Source: Syngnathus acus
Lineage: Eukaryota > Chordata > Actinopteri > Syngnathiformes > Syngnathidae
Length of the DNA stretch: 64,000 nucleotides
Direction: 5' to 3'
Assembly: GCF_901709675.1 (NCBI RefSeq)
Contig: NC_051089.1
Span: 310,001-374,000, forward strand
Part shown: piece by piece, positions 30,490-42,300 of the stretch
Numbering within the stretch: position 1 is the first letter of the stretch
Layout: every line of letters starts with the position of its first letter
The notes under the pieces: generated by a model
What the model saw: only the letters and a program-made list of their open reading frames with translations
Database searches by the model: none
Told to the model about the DNA's origin: nothing
Program-made: the position numbers and the translations under genes

Positions 30490-31782
30490 GCCACGCTGCA
30501 AAACAACTTTGAGCTGGCTTCTTCTCCAATGGGAATCATCCTGACAGAATCTTTGCACGCCAGCATTTAGCCACCACTGATGAGCCGCAAATAAACACAG
30601 GCGGCAAAAGGGAGCACGATAACGAAGCGGCCGGTTGGCCGGTTGGCCGATTGGCCGGCCATCCGGCGTGTTTGTCCCCCTTATCGCGAGCCAACCAGGA
30701 TGTCTGTGCCCGCCCGCCCACTCCTTTTCCCACCGCTGGAAACCATGACAACACTGCTGACCTTCTGTCATGCTTTGTACAACAACTGTCACGCCAACGT
30801 CGCCGCAAAAACTGGAAAGGGTGCCAACGCGGCCTCGCAAAATGGCCACAAACAAGTCTGGAGTGAAAAAAGTACGAATTGACCTCGGGGCTTGGGCACA
30901 TCCGTACGTCTCGAGCGCAGTCGTCCCCCGTTTGGAAGAGGGTGTGCGCACTTATGCGCAAGCACAATTCCCAGTCATGACATTGAAAAAGCAGGCAACA
31001 CGTGAATATGGCCTTTGTTGCTTTAAACACAAAGAGGAAGTCAATTGGCACCACTCTTTTGGGGGTTGCGCCCACGGCGGAGCCCCGACAGGCTTCTTCG
31101 GACTTTTACAGCAGACTTGCTCTTCTCATTTCACGTGTCTTCAGTTTGCTCTCGGACCAGCAATTTGTTTTCAAGTGCTCTCTAAATATAGCTTGAGGGG
31201 CTCGTTGTATTTGATATTGATACTATCATTCTATATTGATATGTATTTTTTTATATCTTTTAATTGATATGTATTTTATATTTCTTGAAATGTAATCAAC
31301 CAGGTGAAAACGATCCAATTTCGACATGTAAGTTATTTATGAACATGTGAAGTAGCACCATGGCAATTTGTCGTGCAATTTCAACAGACTTTTCAAGTTC
31401 AATTGCAACCCTTTTCTGTTCCAACTGAAGTCAATCGTTGAATTTCGCACAACAAAAGGAAGTCGCTCGTTATTCCACATCAAAACGACGACAAAAAAGA
31501 ATCGAATAAATGCAAGAAAAAGCAAAGCAGAAAGGATGGCAATTTTTGACCTGCCGGTCCAAGCACCGCGGCGGCGGCGGCGGCGTCGTCGTCGTCGGTC
31601 AGCCTCCCCAGCGACGGCGACTTCTTCTCGGCCAAGCGCAGGCGAACCTGCTCCTGGACCCTCCGCGCCTTGGCCCCAAAGTCCGAACACGGGCCGTCCG
31701 AGGGAACCACGTAGGCGGTGCGCGACGAGTTGGGCTGCAAGGCGGACAGGAAGCAACCGTCCACCACCGCCGCGGCGCTCAT
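21790..31782 (-). CDS. pkp3: Plakophilin-3
   Basis: PKP3 is a desmosomal armadillo protein linking desmoplakin, plakoglobin and cadherins; it also acts in the nucleus and in RNA granules. Thirteen exons join in frame to 2328 nt, 775 aa (human 797): 31551-31782, 28865-28941, 27680-28263, 27240-27363, 26924-27128, 26677-26836, 26383-26491, 26154-26318, 25124-25315, 24875-25028, 23981-24176, 23346-23433, 21790-21831. The head has DGCFLSALQPNS and RRVQEQVRLRLAE, which point to PKP3 rather than PKP1 or PKP2. Armadillo repeats start near residue 300 (LGAAYIQHQCY, RNLIYENTDNK, GVLWNLSSRDNLKE, VCVLRNLSYQLYSEL) and continue to the end. The last exon codes KGFARRDFADGSV. Exon 3's donor lies in a (GTGA)n repeat and exon 9's acceptor in a CAG run. 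Exon 1 is the least certain because intron 1 is 2.6 kb. Confidence 0.93.
24349..24643. mobile_element. hAT MITE with intact TIRs and 8-bp target duplication
   Basis: The element 24357-24635 (279 bp) starts cagtggcgtagcca and ends tggctacgccactg, exact 14-bp terminal inverted repeats of the CAGTGGCGTAGCCA type. It is flanked on both sides by the perfect 8-bp direct repeat tgcatttt (24349-24356 and 24636-24643). It has no transposase. It sits in pkp3 intron 10. Confidence 0.93.
26530..26668. repeat. 13-bp minisatellite in pkp3 intron 6
   Basis: About ten copies of a unit like gggcaaggtccgt, drifting to ggacgaggcccgc. It occupies most of the 185-bp intron between pkp3 exons 6 and 7 and ends within 10 bp of the exon 6 donor. 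Confidence 0.85.
27524..27679. repeat. (TCAC)n microsatellite containing the pkp3 exon 3 donor
   Basis: About 39 copies of TCAC, i.e. (GTGA)n on the transcribed minus strand. The repeat ends exactly at the exon 3 boundary at 27680, so the splice donor gtgagt is the first repeat units. Confidence 0.95.
28942..31550 (-). other. pkp3 intron 1
   Basis: No exon or other gene was recognised in this 2.6-kb intron. It contains a (CT)n microsatellite and GC-rich patches. Regulatory content is possible but not visible as clear motifs. Confidence 0.45.
30407..30486. repeat. (CT)n microsatellite in pkp3 intron 1
   Basis: A pure 80-bp CT/AG run. Long Glu-Arg open frames here are repeat artefacts. Confidence 0.97.
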
Positions 31783-32051
31783 CCTGCCACGGCGAGCGCT
31801 TGGAGCCGACTCGAGAATCCGGACGGCAGGGGCGGGCGAGAACCACAGACCAAACGAGACCAGCGGCGGGCGGGCGGGCGGCGACTGGGGCGGGCGTCGC
31901 TCTCTCGCGCACTGACCCACAGACGACAAAGAGGAGGGGCTTCGGGGAGGAGACCAGATGCTGTCCATAGGCCCGGAGGGGCGGGATCCGAGCCGGGCCG
32001 ATGGGTAGACCACCTTGCTGACTGACTGACTGACTGACTAACTGACTGACT

Positions 32052-32097
32052 GGATGAAAGAAAAGAAAAGAAAAGAAAAGAAAAGAAAAGAAAAGAA
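32052..32097. repeat. (GAAAA)n microsatellite
   Basis: About nine copies of a five-base A-rich unit upstream of the pkp3 start, next to a (CTGA)n run at about 32021-32050. Confidence 0.92.
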
Positions 32098-32450
32098 CCA
32101 CCTTACGCGAGTGGAATGAACGGCGGTAGAAGATGCGCGCTGACCTGTGGACTCTCCATCATGTCCCTCCCTCGCGTACCCGTAAAGTGGAGCCTCAACC
32201 CTTGTGGAACGTAACAGTAATGCTCTTTAGTGTGCATCGTAGCCTTTTGTGTATTTTTGTGTCATGTAGTGACCTCCACTAAACATTGTGTAAACACCGG
32301 GTCGTGGACTTTGCTGTGTACTTTAGTTTTTCTGATGGATTCTGTCGTGTACTTTCACTGTGTGTTAGTGTAGGTTTGCCGACCCCTCCTTCAGCCATCC
32401 CAACGTGTTTCACATTAGTGCTTAGTAACGAGGTCGTGACCCCTGAATCT

Positions 32451-32556
<106 letters not shown>

Positions 32557-33176
32557 CTGCCACCAGTTTAAAAGCAGAGTGTTGTTGTTGAGTCAAAGTG
32601 TGTCGTGTTTGGTGCTGTAGCTCCGCCTCCTCGTCCGCTTCCCCAATTCCCCTGCAAGGAGGAACGGCAGTGGCCTGGCTGACGGGATTATCCGAACATT
32701 CCGGAACATTGAGCGAATTCGGAGGCAGCACTCAAGTCAGAAGTGGCCAAAGCTTCAATCGTTGCGGCACTAAACGCACAAAGAGCATATTTGGCGCCTT
32801 GAGATACGAGCGAGCCGACTTGGGACTTCATTTTTTCTTTTTTTGACTTGCGAGTGCAAACTTCTGGGCACCGCAAAAGTACAATTGTTCATTTGTGTAT
32901 TTCAAACAGTCAAATAGCCTCTGCTAGCTTAATGCTTACACAAATCGCAAAACGTCATAGACGTCATCACATTTTTGTGGGATCTCATCAACACCTGCCG
33001 CACGTTTGCTCCGACAGGCGTTGGCGCGTTTGCCAAGTGAAACCCTTCCAAGTGAGAGGCAAACATTTCAAGACATATATTATCAAATTCATCCAAAAAG
33101 AATGGCATGTAATGTTTAGACAAGTGGGGCCTCATCCAACTTAACTTGCAACCGTCAAGGCGACCGGCCGCTGAGA

Positions 33177-33225
33177 AGTGCGCATCAGGCTGCCGCCATC
33201 TGGCGGCGGCAGCCTGATGCGCACT
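33177..33225. repeat. Foldback with 22/25-bp arms and a CTCF-like centre
   Basis: The left arm 33177-33198 (agtgcgcatcaggctgccgc plus ca) is repeated inverted at 33201-33225 with one extra three-base unit. Only two bases separate the arms. The centre reads CCGCCAGATGGCGG on the minus strand, a CTCF-like core. Confidence 0.85.
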
Positions 33226-34093
33226 CAAATCTCGGAATTTTGGCGTATCGCAGATCAGAAACTTGACTGGAGTGTCAGCTTGTGTCTCCCAAAAACTTGC
33301 AAGTCAAGACAGTCGTAGCTGAAGCCCCCACTTGACTGTCTTTGGCATTCTTTTCAGTCATTCAACAACATTCTCCTCTTTAGAATGTCATTTGTGCTGA
33401 CGTCAATGCAATGACATGCTCGCACAATGACGATTTCCCCTGCAAACTGTGGTATAAAATCCATCCATTAGACTTCTTTTTTTCATGTTTTCATAGATTG
33501 GAATGGATTTTCCTCTTCGTAAGCCGATATGGATTCATACAACCACAAATGGATCTGTAACCCACATGAAGCCGTTTCCCATTTCGCCGCTCTGGCGTTG
33601 GAGGGCCGGCCGGCCGGCCACCTTGCTGTTGGGCTCCACCGTAACGTCACTTCCGGTGCAGACTCCAATGCCAGGGCGGAAAAAAAAAGTCCGACAGGTG
33701 ACACCAGCGCAGCCAAACTTTATTTACTTCTCACAAAGTACGTCCATTAAAAGAAGAAGTCGTCAAATTGAAGCAACTGATTGCTCCTTGCTGTCTGACG
33801 CCTGCAGTGAGTTGCTGATTTGATGATGAAGCTTGCAATCGTGTGCTTCAGCAGTGGAGCTCCTGCAAACTCATTTGGATTCAAACTGGTTGACGCTCTC
33901 GTTGGCACCGCAGTGGCCAGACAGACCAATCAGTCACTTTCAGTCACGCTCACTCTTCTTGGGGGATTTGGGTTTTTGGGGTCAAAAGCGACTACTGATA
34001 CATATTAGCGACTTTTCCTGACCTCAGTGAATACTTTTCTGGTGTTTTGGAGACCCGAATGTGACAAATGATTTATGCGCACAAGAATAAAGA

Positions 34094-34255
34094 AGAGGCG
34101 GCATTGTGCGTGTGCCTCAGAGGAGGGGAGCGGGTTTGATTCCGGCTCCCAAAAACATACACGCTAGGTAGGGCGCGACAAATTGCCCGTACAATACTTG
34201 TTTGTTTGTTTGTTTGTTTGTTTAAGTGCGCCCTGGCGACCGCTTCAGTCCGAAT
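34094..34255 (+). mobile_element. Dispersed teleost repeat fragment
   Basis: Words in order: gcgggtttgattccggctcc, caaaaacatacacg, acaaattgcccgt, tttgtttgtttg, gtgcgccctggcgaccgctt, cagt. This order recalls an abundant fish repeat of uncertain class. Another part of the same kind of repeat lies near 53480-53610. Confidence 0.5.
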
Positions 34256-36564
34256 GAGGGGCGTCCATCGTGGAAAAGCAACATTTTCAATCAAATAAGC
34301 ACACAAAGGCCAGGTTTCTCTGTAAAAGACATTTAATCCCTCATATACTCGGGCAAACAGGAGCGGGTCGGCAGTGGGAGGGGCCTGTGGGCTGGCGGCA
34401 GCCAATCAGAGACCCTAGTGGCCCCGCCCACAGCCTCACCCTTTCCTTCACGACGTACCAGACAATGGAAAAACGAGGCCTCTGCTAATTAGTACGTTGG
34501 AGTGGAAATACGATAACGACGACGACGACGAGACACTTTGAGGAGGAGGACGTGGCCGTGGTCCGCTTGGTCGGCGGCTCGGCTCGGCTCATTAAGGGTG
34601 ATGGACGGAACCGACCGGTGAGCAACATTAGCGATGATGGCTTTCAGCGCAAAGCTAACACGTCGATGAGAGCATTTTCATTGGTCCAGTATGTTTAGGA
34701 CGCGAGTCGAATGTCAACTTTCAGGCAGGGGCATCCAAAGGGCAACTAATAGAGCGATGCAGAAAACAAAACAAAACACATCCACACTTCACGTCACGGT
34801 AACTTTGCTCTTCTTTTCTTTTCAGTGGAATCCTTCATTAATCCTTTATCGCATATAAAAAACATTGCACCACTTTACAGAATGTGGGCGGTGCTGGCGA
34901 AGCCTTTGAAAGAGAGAAAGGAAAAAAACAAAAAGGGCAAACAGCGGTTACGTTACGGTTAGCAAATATCTTACAGCAGTCAGCAATACGACCTTTTTCA
35001 ATCTTTTTCTTCAGTGTAACAGCGATGCGGGTGTTTTGTTTTGTCAAGCCGATTGTTTGGTCAAGCCGATTGTTTGGTCTTATCGCTGAGTAAAAAAAAG
35101 AGCATCATCATCTTGTGGCAGTATTTTCCAAAGTGATTTCGTAAAGGTGACATTTCATCACGGTAGCACTTTTTTGTTTGGATTCCAAAAAGTTGCACTT
35201 TTGTTCAACGTGCTAAAGACGTATGCCACGACGAGTGTTATGAAAGCAGAAATTTGTCATCGTTTGGACTTTGTTTCTTTATCTTTTAGAATTGCAAAAA
35301 ATATGTGGCCAAATCTCCAAATTGCAACGTTTTTGCTCTTGACGTTTGTTTTTATTCGTAACCTTTGTCTACTTTACAAAACATCTGGCAGACACAACTT
35401 TGCAAATGAGGCGCTATGTGTAATTGTAAAAACAACAATCATTTTGAACGTTGACTTTTTACCTTCATATTTTTCAAAATCCTACCTGGCGGGCCGGGCA
35501 GAAATATTTTGCCGCCGCCAACGTGGGTGAAGCTCGGCTCGCTGTGCAAGAAAAAATGGACTATTTGGACTTCTCGGTATGTCGTTGGCATTTTGCCGCT
35601 CGTTTATAGAACATCCGATTTATCGTTATCGCCGACAAAGTACACATTTTGTGAGCTGACGTTTTTTTGTTTTCATTTTGCCAGTGCGGGCAAGTTAGAA
35701 GAAAAAGAATGGAGTTCCTATTTTCTTTTGGGGAATTCTGATCAACTTTCTTTTTGGAACGACAAAAGGTTTTTGGACACCCGTGCCTGACGCTTCCACC
35801 CATCGACTTTGTCATTTTAAGAGCGTCGTTTGCGGTTTTTTTTTTTTTTCCTTCCAATTTTTTAACGCATGTAAACATGCGGCGGACAGCATCCAGACTT
35901 TGGTTCCAGCTATCCCAAAAAGTGAGACAGGAAGCGAGTGAACGTGGCGGACAAAGCGCCAACATACGGCAGTGCGCGGTTACATCCATGCGCTCAAAAA
36001 GCACGGTTAATATCTATCTATCTATATATATATATATATATTTACACACAGTTTATACATCCAACAGTGGGGGGAGGGGACAAAAACCAACTTCAACATG
36101 TTATCAACAACCCATGTGCCCTCCTCAACTGGGGCAAAAATGGACGCGCAAATCATTGTCAGATTATTTGTGAATACCATAAGTAAAATCTCCAGCTAAA
36201 TGGCTTGCTCCTTTTCGCCGCTTATTGTGTTTTTGGTGAAACCCATGTTCTGTCGCTGATGACTCAAGAACGGTGAAGGAGGGAAGGAAGGAGATTCCCA
36301 AGCAGCGCTCGCTTGTAGAATTTTGCGCCAAAGGCAAAGAAGAGTTTCAAACTGCAAAGACTTTCTGCCAGAGGAGGGCACCCGGGTTGTGTTTTCAAAA
36401 AGGATAGATATACTGTTGCGTAGCTACACGTGGGTGGGTTAGGTCGGCTCGGGGTTAGGTGGGCTCCAGCGCGGGGGAATAAAAGACGGAGGGGCGCCAC
36501 CAGAACGCCGCCATGCGGGAATCCAGCAAGCTAAATGCGGCAGAGGAACGCCGGCCGGGTAGGA

Positions 36565-39352
36565 CTAGTAGACGGGACTGTTGCGGATGCCGCAGCACAG
36601 GACCATGCTGAAGATCATCTCGAAGATCTGCGCACGTATGCACAAAACGTTGTTACCGGGGCCTGCCCGGCACGGCACGGCGACGCTTCACTTACCATGA
36701 TGATGGCGACCACCAAGGCGAAGATGCCGATCAGGTAGATTTTGTCGGAGAACAGCTCGGTGATGCGGGTGTGGCAGCTCTACAAGACCGCCCCCAAAAC
36801 AATGAAAGTGACAACATGAGTCCAAAGGAAAGAAATGATGAAAAAGAAATCAAACAATATATTGAAAGTTAACTTCAAAAGACGTGTGTCAAGGAATGCT
36901 TTTAAAATACAACCATGTCAGTCAATAAGAAATACGCTCAGGTGTAAAAAATGTCAAACAAAACTACATTAGCCACATCCCAGCTCAAGAAAAAGATCAA
37001 CAAAATGGATTTGAAAAATTCACCAGCAAAACGAAAAGCTCTCAAAATGAATGAAAGAAAGAATAAACAACGGTCCAACTTGTGGAGTGAACTTCAAACT
37101 TGGAGTGGACTCACGATGGAGGTTCCGGAGCTAGGACAGAGGTCGGTGACGCCCAGCAAGTCGGTGAATTGCGTCAGAATAGACGTGCCTTGACCTTTGC
37201 CGCAGCAGCTCAGCTAGAAAGAAAAAAAACCCAAAATCAAACGGATGCTCCCCCCCCCCCACCCTTCCGGGAAAAAAAATACTTCACTCTATCATTGTTC
37301 TGTTTTTAGCAAGGCACTTTAACTTGGCTCATTTGACATTTGGGCGTGATGTTATCGCGCCCAAACGTGGCAAGGTTCACATTCGAATGTGACAAATTCA
37401 ACATTGTGATATGATGGATGGATCGGCGCTCATGTTCGTACCGTCTCGTGAAAAACTTTGAGCACGGAGGCCGCTGCCCTCTTCTTCTCCGAGTCAGCGG
37501 TGACGCTCTGCGTCATGGCTTTGTCGTAGATGGAGTCGTAGAAGTTGATCATCTCCTTGGAAACCTGCTCCACAGTCAAAAAGCCTTGCTCGCATCAGAG
37601 CATTGGTGTCAAAGCCGAGGCCCGGCCGGCCCAGATACGGCACACCGAATCATTTCGTCAAAGCTCATGTGGCCTTACGGTGTCTTTGTGCATGAAGCCC
37701 CAGATTCCGGCAGCCACTTCGCAGGCAAACAGGATGACCAGGCAGGCAAAGAACTGAACAAGAAGACGACAGCGCAGCGTAAACACGCACGCCGTCCGGC
37801 TCGCTCTGGTGGCGGGCGACTGACCGTTCCCAGCAGGCATTGCGACTCCTGGATGGCGCCGTAGCATCCCAGGAAACCCACCACCATCATCACCGCGCCC
37901 ACCGCAATCAGAATGTGCACGCCTGGAAAAACAATATTTGAGCTGAGACAAGAGATGTTTCTGCTAATGAATCCAAATGCTGGCTATTAGCATGATAAGA
38001 ATTTCAAGGAAGGAAGTTCAAAGAATTGATTTCCGGGGCAGTCCGTTGGTTCTCTGGTGACGGACGGGGTGACATTTTCAGCCCTGTCCCTCTCTTAACA
38101 AAGAAATCCCAAATGGAACAGGAAGTGAGCGAGCGAGCGAGCGATGATGCTTGAAAGCAGACAGCTTTGCCCTTCTCTTGAATTCAACTCGTACGCGTTG
38201 CCATGATGTCACTGCGGTTGGAAGCGGAGGCCGGGCCATCTTCATCGTCATTAGCCGGCCTCGTCAGGCGTGTAATTCAATTGCGGCCCGGCATCCCCGC
38301 TCCGTCCGCAGAGCCACTCGCGCTAATGCGCATTTCTAAATCAATACCTTGGCCAAACGCCCAGCCGGCCGCCATCTTTCATAGCTGCCATGATTCCATT
38401 TCCCTTAAGCGTCCTTTCCTGTCCAGCTTGATTTAATCGCCCGCCCGCCATCATCTGCTTTGGGTCGCCCCGCTACGCCAATCGGCCAAGGCCAGATCTC
38501 ACGTTGTGTGACAGAGAAGCTGGCCCGTGGCTAATTCTGCTAGCTCGTGCTCGCTAAGAGCAAAGATGGAGCCTTGTCGTCAACAAAAAAAGTCTTCAAC
38601 TTGAGACTGAACCTGCAACGTTGGCAAATAATGTCGGCGCTTGATGTCGCCTCCAGATGTGCTGCGCTAGCCCCAATTAGCCCGCCCGCCATTGTTACAG
38701 GACACAATGCGAGAGAGCGGCCTTTGCTTCTGCCGCTTCCCGTTTCCTGTCCTGGCCTTTATTTTGAAAACAGATGTTCACTTTTTAGCCTGGTTCATCA
38801 TTCCTGGATGTGTTTTTGCCGCTCCAAATCAATAGAAATAGTCCACAGAAAGTGGAGTTGGCCGGCCGCCAGAGCGTTCCTCCCTTGCTTGCCGGTTGCT
38901 ATTCCACGCCGCGGGGGTCTCTTTATTGTTGTTTTTTTGGAAGGCATCTTTGCTTGACAGCGGGCATCTGTTAACAGGACGCCGTTATCAACACAAACGA
39001 GTCGCATGACGCCAACGTTTCGAAATTGGATGGACGGCTCGCATAAGCGTACCTTTTTGCTTTTCATTGAAGGCTACAAACCAAATCAATTCAAAGGGGG
39101 AGTGACGTGCTTTCCTTCTTCCTTTGTATCACACTTTTGACACGGTTCTAAAGCATATTGACTTTTGTTTTCCTCCCCCGTCGCCACTAACGAGGCGAGC
39201 AAAGTGCTCTGAGCGCGTGACCCAATTCTCTCGAGAGGTTGGCCAAAAGCCTCAAAGTGGCGGCTCTGCGCAGGAAATGACAAGAGGAATTTGTGACTCA
39301 TCAAATGTTGGAGCGGGAGCCGTCTATCTCCCGGACCGCTAACATGGGGACG

Positions 39353-39383
<31 letters not shown>

Positions 39384-42300
39384 TACTTGGGCGCCGCAGA
39401 TGTGCCAAGCTTCCACTGTGATCATTTCCAGGCGATGAGGAGGAGGGGCCTTTTGGCTGAAGGGAAGGAAATAGAAGGAGAAAGGGGAAGGAAAAAAAGA
39501 AAAAAAAATCGAGGCGCGAGACAGCGTGACTCGCATGCTAACCACCAGCAGATGGGGAAGAAAGGGAGGAGTGAGGGGGAGGGGTGCGGCCGGCCAGTGA
39601 GGAATTTTTTCCAACACCGACGAGGGAGGCCTTTTCTTCGCTCCTCGGCTTTCCCTAACTGGGCGACGACATCACGGCCGAGGCCTTTCGTCCATCACGA
39701 GATGCCACGACAGAAATGGCTAAAAGAAAAGTCCTTCTTTCCGCTTTGGGCCCTCGGGGGGGGGGGGGGCCTCACGTGTCACAATCACAGCAAGCCACCA
39801 AATTGTTGTCGGCCGCATCCCAGTGGCGCTAACCCTATAACTCGCGGCAGTCGGAAGGGCATCAGGGAGAGCTTGCTTCGTTTGGAATGCCCCAAAGGCT
39901 CAAATGGGGTAAACCGAGCGAGCGGCCGGCCGGCCGGCCGGCCGTCAAACGGACCCATCGGCGGCCTGGAGCCTCAAAGTCACAATGTGGCTGGCGGGCG
40001 GGCCGTTGTGTGAATTTGCCTGGCGCCGGCCGGGCTTGTCGCTGACGGCGGTGGTCAAAAGTTGTGTGAAAGCCGGATGCTTTCAAAGGCTGGCGCTCTG
40101 GCCGCCTTTCACGTGAGTGAGCGTGTGGATGTCGCGTTTGTCTCCATCAATAGTTGATGTCCATTTGAGGCCGACTCCGCTGGAGGCGGGGCTTTGCGCC
40201 CACGGGGCTGGCTGGCTGGCTGGCCACGTTGCTCTCTTGGCTGCGACCCGCCTGGTCCGTTGAAAAGGCATCCGGGCCTTTTATTGATTGAATTTTCAAC
40301 ATGTCCCTTATAAAAAAGGAAAATGGATCAAAATAGTCATGTCGTCACTCCCCTCAAGAAGGGAAGAAGAGGGAGGAAGACACAAGAAGGGCACCAAGTG
40401 TGAGCTCCAGAAATACAATCCAGTCACCAATGATCATACAAAAATATGGATGTGCTCTCCTCATATTTCTTTACTTTGTAGCTTTCCCCCTTCAATTGGG
40501 TTGTTCTGTTTCTGATCCAGTTCAAGCTTCCTGTAAAGTCAAAATATCGGGGGCATATTTCAAGCAGTTTTCATTTTGAAAGATTGTGAAAGGTGCCAAC
40601 TGACCGCGAGTGTGGGCCTGCTTTATGTTGTGTTGTCTTTGTGAAAGGGGGAAGGGAGGGAGGGAGGGAGGGAAGTAAGGAAGGAAGGAAGTAAGGAAGG
40701 AAGGAAGGAAGGAAGGAAGGAAGGAAGGAAGGAAGGAAGGAAGGAAGGAAGGAAGGAAGGAAAGAAGGAAGGACGGACAGACGGACGTACTGATGTAGAA
40801 GGTGCCGGGCGCCTGCTGTCCCTCAAAGTTGATCTCCAGCAGGCTGCTGGTCTGCGGGTCGTGACGCAGCCACAGGGCCACGCCCAAAATCACGCAGCCG
40901 GCCAGCTGAAAGAAAGCAAAAGCGTAACGGTGTCTGAAATTCGAACATTCAATCAAGGAGGTTGCATTGTACATTGTTTTCGCCGGGTCGCCGCAAACGC
41001 CGACGTGGCGCTCCGCCAAACGTGTCGGCCGGCGCTCGTCGGAGCCAAAGCTGCCCGGCAACTGCGGCCGCACGACGACCAACGCTCGCACGCTCAGCAG
41101 AGACGCACCAGAGGCAGTAAAGGATGGAGCAGAAAGCCACTACATGTTTGGTGTTTTCTGCCATTTTTGTTTTTTGAAAAGGGTCCCATGATGGGCCCGA
41201 GAAAGCAAATGTAAATTGCACCCAAAACGTTTGAAGGGTAAGCAGCGCAAATTTTGGATACTTGGCTGTTGCTGTGGGTGCGACTTGCTGGCCTGTCCCT
41301 TTCTACTTTTCCAAGTTGGCTTCTTTCGGGAAACACCCGAGCGAGCCAGCGAGCGAGCGAGCGAGCGGCTGGTTTCTTCGCCAAGCGGCACAAAGTCCAC
41401 GATGCTTGTGGAACACATGCTGATTGCTCCACCATCTGTTGCTCGCACATTCCACAGCGCGGCGGTGGTTGGGAAGGGTGGGGGGGGGGGGGGGGGGTAT
41501 AGGAGCGAACGTGCGTGGAAAGGTGGGAAAACACCCCCCGAGACGCCAGAGCTCCACCAATGGCGAGCCAGCCGTGGCCGGCGCTGGCCAATGGGAGCGC
41601 GGCTGCTTCAAACATGACCAAGCTGGGCTGTGTTTCAGGAGAATGCGGGGGGATGGGGTGCGGCCAGCCTCCCGCTTCCCATTAGGATCCCTCCCCTCCC
41701 CCTATAGCGAGGCCACCTCTTAACCCTCTCTCTCTCTCTCTCTCTCTCAGTGTCCACCCGGCCGTGATTTATGGAAACCGGAGCTAATAACGCTAAAAGC
41801 TCTAATGTGGGACGGGCATGCAAAGCGTTTTGCAACACGGGCGGGCGGGCGACGCATTTTGCCATCCGAGGTTCCTTGGCGATCAAAAGCAAAAATCGGG
41901 AGGGGAAGGAAGGGCGGCCGGACGATGGGTGCTTTTTCACTAGGGCCGGTTCCAAAGCGGGCTCTCCGCGGGGACGTACCAAACGGAGCCGTAACAATCA
42001 AGAAGGAGACAAGTGCGCCATTTGCTCTCTCCTTTTTTGTTTGTCCGGAAGCACTCAATGTCAGGAGTGGCCACGGGACACGCGGCGGCCATTACGGGAA
42101 GGGCTGCCCCCTTGTTTGCCCCAAACCAATTTTGGTGAAAATATCGGCTCGTGACGGACAGTAGAGGACGACGGCCCTCGTCGTTCTCGGGGGCCGCGGC
42201 AAAGATTGAAAAAGCACCCTTCTTTTAGCCTTCCTAAAACAGATGGATGGAAGGAAGGAAGGAAAAACAATTCCATTGTAAATCAGTGAGAAAAGTGAAT

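Noticed and set aside
31368-31970. 200-codon plus-strand open frame
   Set aside because: It is antisense to pkp3 exon 1 and consists of Arg/Pro-rich complement text without family similarity.
34073-34405. 110-codon minus-strand frame reading MAAASPQAPPTADPLLFARVY
   Set aside because: It overlaps a dispersed repeat fragment and has no splice partner or recognised domain.
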